Source of the DNA: Methylococcaceae bacterium | GTDB taxonomy: Bacteria > Pseudomonadota > Gammaproteobacteria > Methylococcales > Methylomonadaceae | NCBI GenBank assembly: GCA_030693065.1 | Contig: JAUYBL010000028.1 | Span: 1 to 44,241, forward strand | Reading direction: 5' to 3' | DNA length: 44,241 nt | In this document: one piece after another, positions 9,319 to 15,999 of the stretch | Position numbering within the stretch: the stretch's first letter is position 1 | How the letters are laid out: each line of letters starts with the position of its first letter | Notes under the pieces: model-generated | What the model was told of the DNA's origin: nothing | Seen by the model: only the letters and a program-made list of their open reading frames with translations | Database searches by the model: none | Position numbers and translations under genes: made by a program

Positions 9319-9836
9319 GCCACCACCGCCAAGCTGAACAACGCCGTGCAAATCCCCAGCAACGCCCCGATCAAGGTATCGGTAGGAAAATGCACACCCA
9401 ACACAATGCGGGAAAATCCAACCAGCGCAGACCAGCAATACAAGGGAATTAACAACTCGGGGACTGAATAGCCCAGCAAAGTTGCCATCATAAAGGCAGC
9501 CGACGTATGCCCGGATGGAAAGCTAAATTGATCTGATGGAATGATGCTACTGCGAAAGTTTTCTAACGCCGCTTGCGGACGATTGCGTTTGAACCCGTTT
9601 TTTAAAACAAAATACACTGGTCGTTCGATCAAAAAAGCCAGCAGCATTGCTTGTACAAAGGTATTTTCAAAGCCCAGTTGCCATGCCGTCAAGGTAAAGA
9701 TAAGGACATAGAGCTGGCCATCGCCAGTTTTGGAAACCACCCGGCCAACCTTGGTTAAGGAATCGTGCAGCCTGACTTTGAGCAACCAGGTGAACATAAA
9801 CACATCGCACTTATGAATCGAATATAGCAGCTTCAT
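9315..9836 (-). CDS. PAP2-family membrane phosphatase
   Basis: 173-residue integral membrane phosphatase of the PAP2/undecaprenyl-pyrophosphate or phosphatidate phosphatase superfamily. The three family motifs are in order: KNGFKRNRP, FPSGHT, and SRIVLGVHFPTD with the catalytic histidine. Four to five hydrophobic segments surround them. It is translationally coupled to the downstream glycosyltransferase gene, so the pair may act on a lipid carrier or glycolipid. The exact substrate cannot be assigned. Confidence 0.85.
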   Translation of the reverse strand: MKLLYSIHKCDVFMFTWLLKVRLHDSLTKVGRVVSKTGDGQLYVLIFTLTAWQLGFENTFVQAMLLAFLIERPVYFVLKNGFKRNRPQAALENFRSSIIPSDQFSFPSGHTSAAFMMATLLGYSVPELLIPLYCWSALVGFSRIVLGVHFPTDTLIGALLGICTALFSLAVVA

Positions 9837-9956
9837 CGCTTTATCCCCTTAGAAGATTCTTATTCCAACACCTTTTTTCAGGCTCAGATTAAGACTCTTC
9901 TATGACAAGGGAGTGAAGGATTGTTTACAGTTACGTGACAGAACTGCCAGGACAAG

Positions 9957-10406
9957 GTGCATACCAAAGGCGTGTGGATTTACCATCTGCGCACTAACAA
10001 GCATTTCACGCTGAAAACCAAAACTTTGAAGCTGGATGATTTACGCGATTTTATCGATTGCTATCACCCTGAAAATCGGCATGAACGTAAGGAATCCGAA
10101 CGCTTCAAGTATTTTACCTATGAAGAGCTGATCGCCCGCGACAAAGCCAGTCTGGATATTTTCTGGCTTAAAGACGATAGCCTGGATAATCTGGACGATT
10201 TACCGCCGCCGGATATTTTGCAGCAGGAAATCATCGAGCATCTGGAAGCGGCGCTGGCGGTTTTCGGGATGTGGCGGTTGGCTTGCAGCGGTAAATTTTT
10301 AATTCCGCAGCACAGTCCTGAAACCAGTGTGCGAGATGGGCAAATTAGCCTCATGCCCTTCCCGCGCAGAAGGCCGGTAGCGAACACAAAAATCACGCTC
10401 ATATAA
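9957..10406 (+). pseudogene. hsdM: Remnant of a type I restriction methylase gene (hsdM 3' end)
   Basis: The first ~100 codons match the C-terminal region of HsdM (N6-adenine methylase) proteins: VWIYHLRTNKHFTLKTKTL, the CYHPENRHERKE segment, YEELIARDKASLDIFWLKD and a final EEIIEHLEAAL-like helix. The catalytic DPPF/NPPY part and the rest of the gene are absent upstream, and no hsdS or hsdR is nearby. After about residue 103 the sequence leaves the family pattern, pointing to a frameshift or junction near 10265. The GTG at 9957 is only the first codon available in the frame. This is a non-functional relic of a lost restriction-modification locus. Confidence 0.75.
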
Positions 10407-10491
10407 CTGCCTCGTTTGGCGATTAAGCTGAATGTAATTTAGCGGCCATGCAGATTTAAACTCACCTGGCAATTAAGCTTAGTTGGCCCAA

Positions 10492-11124
10492 CTACTGTCC
10501 TTCTTCGCGTCCAGAAAGTTGCTCGAATGGCACTGTAGTTGCACCTACTGCGCTGACAAAGTCGGCGTCATGGGTAGAGAGCAACATGACGCTATGTTCA
10601 CTTTTGGCTTTTATCAGATCGATCAACAGAAGCCGGGCTCTGTGATCTAGTCCGTTATTTGGTTCATCCATCAACACCACTTCAGGCGCGCCAATCCAAG
10701 CCGCCGCCAGCATAGTCTTCTTTTGCGTGCCCAGGGACATTTTGCCAAATGGCGTATCTAAGTGGGCCAGCAGACCAAAATTACTGACAAGCTCCCAAAC
10801 AACCGGTTCAACTTCACACTGTTTGGCTCTAGCAACAAATTTTAGCAATTCACGCCCGGTCATAAAGGGATAAATAGGGCATTCATCCGGTACATAGGAA
10901 AGCAGAGCCTTTGCAGCCAACTCCTCACCCTGCAGCGAGTGACCGGCTACCCATATCTCGCCGGTATCGGGCTGGACGATACCGGCCAACACACACAACA
11001 GCGTTGTTTTACCAATGCCATTGGGTCCCTGCAACGCAAATACGCCACAGCTAAAATGGCGACTCAGGTTTTGCAGTACCTGTTTGCTTCCAAACGCCAT
11101 ATTTACTTTGTCAAAACGCAGCAT
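10492..11124 (-). CDS. ABC transporter ATP-binding protein
   Basis: 210-residue ATPase of an exporter-type ABC system. Walker A is GPNGIGKTT (about 33-41), the Q-loop region lies near 80, the signature is MSLGTQKK instead of a strict LSGGQ, Walker B is EVVLMDEP followed by NNGLD, and the switch histidine is in LSTHD. It starts 9 bp downstream of the permease stop codon in the same operon. The permease gene is split by the prophage segment, so this ATPase probably has no working membrane partner from this locus. The substrate is unknown. Confidence 0.88.
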   Translation of the reverse strand: MLRFDKVNMAFGSKQVLQNLSRHFSCGVFALQGPNGIGKTTLLCVLAGIVQPDTGEIWVAGHSLQGEELAAKALLSYVPDECPIYPFMTGRELLKFVARAKQCEVEPVVWELVSNFGLLAHLDTPFGKMSLGTQKKTMLAAAWIGAPEVVLMDEPNNGLDHRARLLLIDLIKAKSEHSVMLLSTHDADFVSAVGATTVPFEQLSGREEGQ

Positions 11125-11133
11125 GACTCTTCC

Positions 11134-11380
11134 TTAAACCAAAAAATGGAACATAAGCGCCGTCCATACTCCAGTAATCAACGAACTAAAAAGTACGGTG
11201 TGGCGTTCTGCCTGTACTTGAGGAAATCTCAACAAGTACAATAACAGTGCAAAGGCAGTAAGACTGATCAGCATGCTAGTCAGCGAGGCGCCATGATGAC
11301 TTACCAGAACACTATTCAGCATAGCTGCAAAGCACAGTCCGAACAAAAGTACGGCGGCGACATCGAACCAGCGCCACCAA
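11134..11380 (-). pseudogene. 3' part of a split ABC transporter permease gene
   Basis: This encodes the last ~82 residues of a membrane protein (WWRWFDVAAVLLFGLCFAAM onwards, three hydrophobic helices) directly upstream of the ATPase gene. An apparent ATG at 11415 is fortuitous, because codons before WWRW come from inserted sequence. The 5' part lies at 28176-29153. Joining the two at the shared CCACCAA repeat gives 1218 bp, exactly 406 codons including the stop, with no frame change. Confidence 0.85.
11374..11380. repeat. 7-bp direct repeat at the left junction of the prophage segment
   Basis: CCACCAA occurs here and again at 28176-28182. Host permease sequence lies to the left, foreign sequence to the right. 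Mu-type transposition leaves a 5-bp target duplication, so the 7-bp match could be that duplication plus two chance matches, or microhomology used in illegitimate joining. Confidence 0.7.
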
Positions 11381-11580
11381 GTAGGGAGGGGGTAGAAAAC
11401 GGATAGAAAAAACAAACAAAAAACCCACGGAAGCCACGAAAACTCTGATATTAAGCCATAAACAAAAAATTCTTGAATTCCGGACAGATTGGGGGATATA
11501 TCAGGAAATTTACAGCTAAAAATAGGATTAATTAAATCTATGATTGGGGTATTAATCCTATTTAAATAGCATTTAATTGA
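11381..11580. other. AT-rich non-coding stretch between gpG and the host gene
   Basis: No gene is seen here. It holds a hairpin just after the gpG stop (separate entry) and, at about 11415-11440, an A-rich stretch with ACCCACGGAAGCCACGAA, which resembles chromosomal intergenic sequence (compare CGAAGCCACGAAC near 35081) more than phage coding DNA. No transposase-site repeats or TG-terminated inverted repeat were recognised next to the junction at 11380. Confidence 0.4.
11515..11563 (-). terminator. Terminator-like hairpin after gpG
   Basis: A perfect 13-bp inverted repeat (11520-11532 and 11551-11563) with an 18-nt loop lies 18 bp past the gpG stop. Read leftward, the stem ends in a run of five T. 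It probably ends the late transcript. In Mu the unit also breaks between G and the protease gene I, so this may be a native unit boundary. Confidence 0.6.
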
Positions 11581-12048
11581 TTATCTAACGCGATTTAAAA
11601 CACGGGTTAAATGGTCAATAGTCACATCAGTAACAATCTTTTTATCAGCATCAGGGAAGCCGATTAAGTCCCGTTTTGGGATACCAGGATGCCGACCTTT
11701 ACGCTCAGTACCAAAATGATGAATCCCCGGCAACTTGCCTTGAACTCGTGACTCATCAAATCCTAATACCAAATCGTCGCCATTAACTGAATAATGAAAA
11801 CTTGCCAGCATGCGACCTGTTTTTTTAAGGGGTCCGCCTTTGCGCTTTCCTTGCGCTAATGTCGCTAGAGACAATTCCTGCCACGGTTTGCCATCGGGAT
11901 CGTTGCCAGCATTGTGACGCTTTGAATTGGTCCGAAATAACTCCTGACCGATCGCCCCCAGCATCTCTTGTGGCGTTGCTATTTCTTGGCGTACTGCCGT
12001 CATAATACGATCCAGATGATCAGCATTAAATTCAATCTCAAATTGCAT
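11581..12048 (-). CDS. Phage virion morphogenesis protein gpG
   Basis: 155-residue member of the phage virion morphogenesis/tail completion family (Mu gpG type, Pfam PF05069). Recognisable features are an N-terminal helix (LDRIMTAVRQEI), RHNAGNDPDGKPWQ, LKKTGRMLASFHY, a GIHHFGTERKG segment and the IPKRDLIGF patch. In Mu-like phages the protein acts at the head-tail connection. It is the last phage gene on this side, and the protease and capsid genes that normally follow are absent. A 106-bp gap with hairpins separates it from gpF. Confidence 0.88.
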   Translation of the reverse strand: MQFEIEFNADHLDRIMTAVRQEIATPQEMLGAIGQELFRTNSKRHNAGNDPDGKPWQELSLATLAQGKRKGGPLKKTGRMLASFHYSVNGDDLVLGFDESRVQGKLPGIHHFGTERKGRHPGIPKRDLIGFPDADKKIVTDVTIDHLTRVLNRVR

Positions 12049-12127
12049 AATATAAACTCGCCTATATAATAAGAGTTGTGAGTCGGTCAGACTGCGTTTT
12101 TACGCTACTGCACAGTATCTGATTCAC

Positions 12128-12156
12128 AAACGCGACCCCAACAGGTCGCGTTTTTT
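12128..12156. terminator. GC-rich hairpin between gpF and gpG
   Basis: Arms 12128-12137 and 12144-12153 (AAACGCGACC and its complement) form a perfect 10-bp stem with a 6-nt loop. It carries six T on the right, so it is a good terminator for rightward transcription and a weak one leftward. It abuts the gpF stop codon. A second small stem, GCGT/ACGC, is at 12094-12105, and TTGTGA/TCACAA face each other at 12076-12081 and 12124-12129. A TATTAT box near 12067-12072 could give gpG its own leftward promoter. Confidence 0.5.
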
Positions 12157-13435
12157 ATTTCTTGAAGACCAACCGGCCATCCCGCTGCCGATCAAAATAC
12201 TCTTCACGCGACTTTTCAGATTTTTGTGAACCCATAAATACCGTCGATCCAGACCAACCTGTTCTGCCCCACTCAAAAACAGAGTAAGCAAATTCATTTT
12301 TTCCATCTAGTTCAAACGCACGTAAATAGCGACGCTTTAGACGCCAGCGGCCATTATCTATAGAATCTTGTACCCAAACCCACCATATTTCATCAGGTTC
12401 AAGTAGCGCCATAGCCAATAAATTCATATATTGCAGCCGGTGTTCTTTATCTGATTTACCAACCCACTTGAACTTACCTTTACCATCTTGAAATAGAGAT
12501 TTAGTGATTGCCAAGGTGCTTCCAGCCATATCTTCGAATGCCACGCCAGCATCGACAGTCGCACCAAATACACTTAAAAACTCATCAACTGCAGCTTCCG
12601 GAGCAATATCGGCAGGTAATAAAATATTTGGCGATACTTTAGTTGGCATAGGTATAGACGGGACTTTAAACTCAGTTGGCCACGGCTTGTCACGTTGCTT
12701 TAACACTGAACCGTAACCAGTCAACGGCGGCACGGTATGCGGCTCCAGATAGGCTTTGCCGGGATTATAAGCAAAGCCAGGATCAACACCCTTCGGCACC
12801 CGTACCGTGCGCGGATTGCTGCCGTTTTTGCCGACGACCTTATCCTCCCACTCAATGGGTGGGGCTTGGTCTGGCCCGGTTTTACCTTTAGCCTCCCATG
12901 CCTGTCTGGCTGAGTATTCAGAAATTGCATAAACCCGGCATTTGCAGCCCCAGCCATTTTGCGGGTAATGGACATCCCACCACGGATCATCAGCTGGCAG
13001 AATTAAACCATCCCAGGCTTTATGCTCAAGGCGTGGGTGCTCGATGCTGGTGTGGTCATACTCCCAATAGGGATTCAGGTGCTTGACGGCCACCATTTGT
13101 TGATAGCGCCCAGCATTATAGGATTGGGTGATATTGGTATCGTAGATGATACGGCTACGCCATCCCGGCGCGCCGTTGTATGACCAGCCGTGCTTAGTAG
13201 CGATGTCTTGAAATGACTGCTTAAACTCGTCATAACTGCCACCGCTCCACTTGGCCTGGATGATTGCGTTATAAAAATCCTCAATCAATGCATCTTGCGC
13301 CGCTCCAGCTACTACAAACGCATGGCTGTGTTGCTCCTGCCAAATATCCGTCCATCCCGATGTTGGCAACAGGGTTTTGTTTTTGAAGTAATCGATTGCC
13401 TCTTTAAATGGCAGTTGGGCGGGGTTAGTAGCCAT
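12155..13435 (-). CDS. Mu gpF-like minor head protein fused to a PBECR2-like nuclease domain
   Basis: About 426 residues. The N-terminal part (about 1-190) is a Mu gpF/SPP1 gp7-type head morphogenesis domain (IIYDTNITQSYNAGRYQQM; HPRLEHKAWDGLILPADDPW; NGWGCKCRV). A linker of about 100 residues follows. The last ~135 residues (LAITKSLFQDGKGKFKW; LLEPDEIWWVWV; LKRRYLRAFE; FAYSVFEWGRTGWSGSTVF; QRDGRLVFKK) match the PBECR2 barnase/EndoU/colicin-like domain often fused to phage head proteins and thought to act as an injected effector. The start at 13435 (MATNPAQ) is preferred; an ATG four codons upstream is possible. It overlaps the upstream gene. Confidence 0.85.
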   Translation of the reverse strand: MATNPAQLPFKEAIDYFKNKTLLPTSGWTDIWQEQHSHAFVVAGAAQDALIEDFYNAIIQAKWSGGSYDEFKQSFQDIATKHGWSYNGAPGWRSRIIYDTNITQSYNAGRYQQMVAVKHLNPYWEYDHTSIEHPRLEHKAWDGLILPADDPWWDVHYPQNGWGCKCRVYAISEYSARQAWEAKGKTGPDQAPPIEWEDKVVGKNGSNPRTVRVPKGVDPGFAYNPGKAYLEPHTVPPLTGYGSVLKQRDKPWPTEFKVPSIPMPTKVSPNILLPADIAPEAAVDEFLSVFGATVDAGVAFEDMAGSTLAITKSLFQDGKGKFKWVGKSDKEHRLQYMNLLAMALLEPDEIWWVWVQDSIDNGRWRLKRRYLRAFELDGKNEFAYSVFEWGRTGWSGSTVFMGSQKSEKSREEYFDRQRDGRLVFKK

Positions 13436-13739
13436 AGACTTCAGCATCCCTGGAGTTGTACTCAGAGAGAGACAAAAAAGCTATTTTCAGACCAAAAAAA
13501 ATAGGGCCTTCATCCATCGACCGCTCAAAATACACGGATGGGTCGGGTTCAAATTTTTGGCAAAACGAAATATCACGGACTAATTGATCGAGCGCTTTAT
13601 TAACATTTTTGTATGCTATGCCATCGACTATATAAACGGGTTTTTTAGGCTCAGCTGCACGACGTTGATACTCTGCCGCGAGAGCATGCCTAATATCTGT
13701 CAACTCATCATCGGTCATAGTTGTATAGTCATTTTTCAT
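13425..13739 (-). CDS. Phage protein of unknown function between portal and gpF genes
   Basis: 104 residues, not recognised. The start at 13739 (MKNDYTTMTDDEL) follows a GGTGG sequence 7 nt upstream. A helical N-terminus (DELTDIRHALAAEYQRRAAE) is followed by a short segment, VYIVDGIAYKNVNKALDQLV. There is no signal peptide or membrane helix. It overlaps the gpF start and is in the late operon, so it is probably an accessory gene inserted among the head genes. Confidence 0.6.
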   Translation of the reverse strand: MKNDYTTMTDDELTDIRHALAAEYQRRAAEPKKPVYIVDGIAYKNVNKALDQLVRDISFCQKFEPDPSVYFERSMDEGPIFFGLKIAFLSLSEYNSRDAEVYGY

Positions 13740-13959
13740 ACTTTTTCCACCGATGTTTATGCAGCTTATTGAAATTATTTTTTGATAAATCAATCTCCCA
13801 TGAGATGTCTTTTAACTCCGAGCAAAAAAAGTACAAGGCCTCGACAGCAGTTGCCAAAATGCCTAAAACAACTAAAGCCGGATATATCAAAAGCCCTGCC
13901 ACTACAAAAACAAAATAATTTATCGTTAACCATTTAAAAAATAACCGTCTAATTTTCAT
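13729..13959 (-). CDS. Small membrane protein in the late operon
   Basis: 76 residues starting at 13959 (MKIRRLFFKW). A single long hydrophobic segment covers about residues 12-45, followed by a basic C-terminus ending HKHRWKKYEK. It overlaps the end of the portal gene and the start of the next gene, so it is tightly packed in the late operon. No family is recognised. The location among head genes is unusual for a membrane protein; exclusion or lysis accessory roles are possible but unsupported. Confidence 0.55.
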   Translation of the reverse strand: MKIRRLFFKWLTINYFVFVVAGLLIYPALVVLGILATAVEALYFFCSELKDISWEIDLSKNNFNKLHKHRWKKYEK

Positions 13960-15490
13960 CATCCCGCCCCGCCAAATTAGCCGCCGCCAACCCCAACGCG
14001 ACCGACTCGGCCCATGCCGAACCATCCAGCTTTAACGCCTCAATACCGGCAATGGCCTCATCAAACGAACCGGCCTCGGCCACCAACGCTGCAATCTGTT
14101 GAATAACCGCTTGCTCATGCGGTACACATAGTGCGGCCAATTGGGCGCTATAGGCTGCGGTAATGTCATCAGCACCACCTTTTTGCGCCGCCAATGCCGC
14201 CAGCTTTGTCAATGCAGCGTTAGCCGCCGGAACAGCCGCCTTACCGCTCGCTGTTAAAATCTTGGCATCTTTACCCGCTCGCGGTATCTGTAACGATTGA
14301 TGCGCCCAATCGACATCGATCTCCATGCCCAGCTCAGCGCCAATTTTTAGCACGTCGACCATGGCTTTTTGATCGACCGACTCGGCGGTGTCATACTTAA
14401 GCACCGGCATACGGTCCGGCGCAAACATGCCGTTCAACAGCACAATCGGCTTGATGATCTGGCTATTCATGGTTGGCTCAATCTGCCGAACGTCATGCAA
14501 CATAATCTCGCGGCGCACCTTGTCATGGATCAGGCCCAGCGCATTAGTACTGGTTTTGCCGTCAGCCTGGCTGGTCAACGTGCCGCCTAAAATAGCCAGC
14601 GACTGCTTGCGCTCCCAATACTCTGTTGCATTTAAAAAATCATCGATCTTGCCAGCCTGAGCGCTGACAAAATCAATCGTCATCGTGCTGGGGACAATGC
14701 CCGCGCCATCGTTGCCCAAATTGCGCACGGCCCTAAGCAGCTGGTCGCGCTCCGGCTTACCAATACCGCTGGGATATTTACCTAGGCGGAGCGGCATGCC
14801 GTACACCTCTAAAAACCGCTGCATATCGCGGATGTTGTAGGCTTTATAGGCATAGGTCCAGGCCAGTACCCTAAACAACGCAGCTTGCTCGATGTAGCCG
14901 GACTTGGCGCGGTGCTCATGCACTACCCAGCCCCACTCTCGTAGCGGCTCCGGCAGGCTGTTTTTTAAATACATCAACTCGCCGGTCTTAATGTCAATTC
15001 GGAAATCCCGTTGCGGCACCCAGTTGAGCGCTTTGGGTAGCCACTCACTGCCGGTTTGCCAGTCAAACTCCAGGATGGATAAACCCTTGCCGATCGCATC
15101 AGTCAAATCGTATTGCGCATCCTCAAAGCGGGGGATGTTATTGAGCATATCGGTTAGCTCTTGGGTGCGGTCAATCTCAGCTTGATTAGCATCATCACGC
15201 GGGTGCAATTGCCAACCCAGCCCAGTCACCGCCCGCCGCCGCTTGCCCAACTCGCTAAAAATATGCGGGTCTTGCTCCTCTACCAACTCAAATAGGGTAG
15301 CTTGGTCGGTGATATAGCCCTGGTCTGCTTGGGCAAACGCCGCCGCCAACCTAGTAGGGTCAAGCGTGGTAACACTCATGTAATTAAGGGTGGTGCTTTG
15401 CGTGGAGCGGGCACCAGCTTGTAGGGTTTCCAGGCCTTTTTTGCTGACTTGGGTGAGTTTGGCCAATGCGGCCTTGGCTTGTTTAATCAC
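13949..15490 (-). CDS. Phage portal protein, DUF935 (Mu gp29-like)
   Basis: 513-residue portal protein of the DUF935 family, forming the ring at the capsid vertex through which DNA is packed. Typical segments are LFELVEEQDPHIFSELGKRR, GWQLHPRDD, LEFDWQTGSEWLPKAL, VYGMPLRLGKYP and LGGTLTSQADGKTSTNALG. The C-terminal part is alanine-rich and helical. The length is normal for the family. The start overlaps the stop of the small RMF-like gene, as expected in a compact late operon running from terminase to gpF. Confidence 0.92.
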   Translation of the reverse strand: MIKQAKAALAKLTQVSKKGLETLQAGARSTQSTTLNYMSVTTLDPTRLAAAFAQADQGYITDQATLFELVEEQDPHIFSELGKRRRAVTGLGWQLHPRDDANQAEIDRTQELTDMLNNIPRFEDAQYDLTDAIGKGLSILEFDWQTGSEWLPKALNWVPQRDFRIDIKTGELMYLKNSLPEPLREWGWVVHEHRAKSGYIEQAALFRVLAWTYAYKAYNIRDMQRFLEVYGMPLRLGKYPSGIGKPERDQLLRAVRNLGNDGAGIVPSTMTIDFVSAQAGKIDDFLNATEYWERKQSLAILGGTLTSQADGKTSTNALGLIHDKVRREIMLHDVRQIEPTMNSQIIKPIVLLNGMFAPDRMPVLKYDTAESVDQKAMVDVLKIGAELGMEIDVDWAHQSLQIPRAGKDAKILTASGKAAVPAANAALTKLAALAAQKGGADDITAAYSAQLAALCVPHEQAVIQQIAALVAEAGSFDEAIAGIEALKLDGSAWAESVALGLAAANLAGRDDEN

Positions 15491-15626
15491 TTAAAAAATC
15501 CTCATCACATAAACCATCAACCCAATCCATCGCCTCATCCGTACCTATTGGATAGGGGCAATCCGCATCGGTTAAACCGCACAATGCGGCATCCTGTCCT
15601 TCTGTAAATTCAGCCGATCTAATCAT
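15483..15626 (-). CDS. Small ribosome-modulation-factor-like (RMF/CrpP-type) protein
   Basis: 47 residues from 15626 (MIRSAEFTEGQDAAL). The pattern EGxxAALxG...CPYPIGTDEAMDWVDG matches the RMF family core, in which a CPY/CPF motif is followed by a tryptophan-containing helix. RMF dimerises ribosomes in stationary phase, and CrpP-like relatives are found on mobile elements. Here it is strongly acidic at the C-terminus (DEDFLSD), unlike basic RMF, so ribosome binding is uncertain. It sits between terminase and portal genes and overlaps the portal start. Confidence 0.6.
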   Translation of the reverse strand: MIRSAEFTEGQDAALCGLTDADCPYPIGTDEAMDWVDGLCDEDFLSD

Positions 15627-15999
15627 CGTCGGTCTCCGTTGCATATGGCGGCTTTGGGTAGTAGACATCCCCGAACGATGCGTTAGTCGGAAACACCATC
15701 GAGTCCATTGCGTCGTATAACTTGCTAGATTGAAAAAAAACAGACTTTGCTAATAGAGAGTCATAACCAAACTCGTCGACAAACGTCGAGAACGTCGAAC
15801 CTCGTCCATTGATATACAGCCAATCCAAATAATCAGCCGCAATCCGCAATAGTGCGAGATTGTTTAGGTGCGCGGTATGCCTTCTTTGGGCAGTATCACG
15901 CCGCCTTAAAATTTCTGCTTTTTCTTCTTTCAATCGAATTAATATCTGGGTCCGCTCGTCATCGGTGAACTCACTTAGATCAAACTCGGTATCACTCAT
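15619..15999 (-). CDS. Phage protein of unknown function next to the terminase
   Basis: 126 residues from ATG 15999 (MSDTEFDLSEFTDDE), overlapping the terminase 3' end. The N-terminal half is a charged helix or coiled coil (RTQILIRLKEEKAEILRRRDTAQRR). The C-terminal half is aromatic-rich (YLDWLYINGRG) and ends acidic (ETDDD). No family is recognised. Longer upstream starts in the same frame lie entirely within the terminase gene and are not used here. Confidence 0.6.
   Translation of the reverse strand: MSDTEFDLSEFTDDERTQILIRLKEEKAEILRRRDTAQRRHTAHLNNLALLRIAADYLDWLYINGRGSTFSTFVDEFGYDSLLAKSVFFQSSKLYDAMDSMVFPTNASFGDVYYPKPPYATETDDD

Noticed and set aside
9001-11380. Active restriction-modification system
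   Set aside because: Only the HsdM C-terminus is present, with no catalytic motif, specificity subunit or nuclease.
11134-11415. Stand-alone 93-residue membrane protein gene
   Set aside because: The ATG at 11415 and the first ten codons lie in inserted DNA. The rest is the 3' end of the split permease gene and joins in frame with 28176-29153.
11381-11440. Mu-type left or right end with TG-terminated inverted repeat
   Set aside because: The sequence starts GTAGGGAGG and does not match the inverse of the other side (TGTGTCCAC read inward); no repeated transposase sites were seen.
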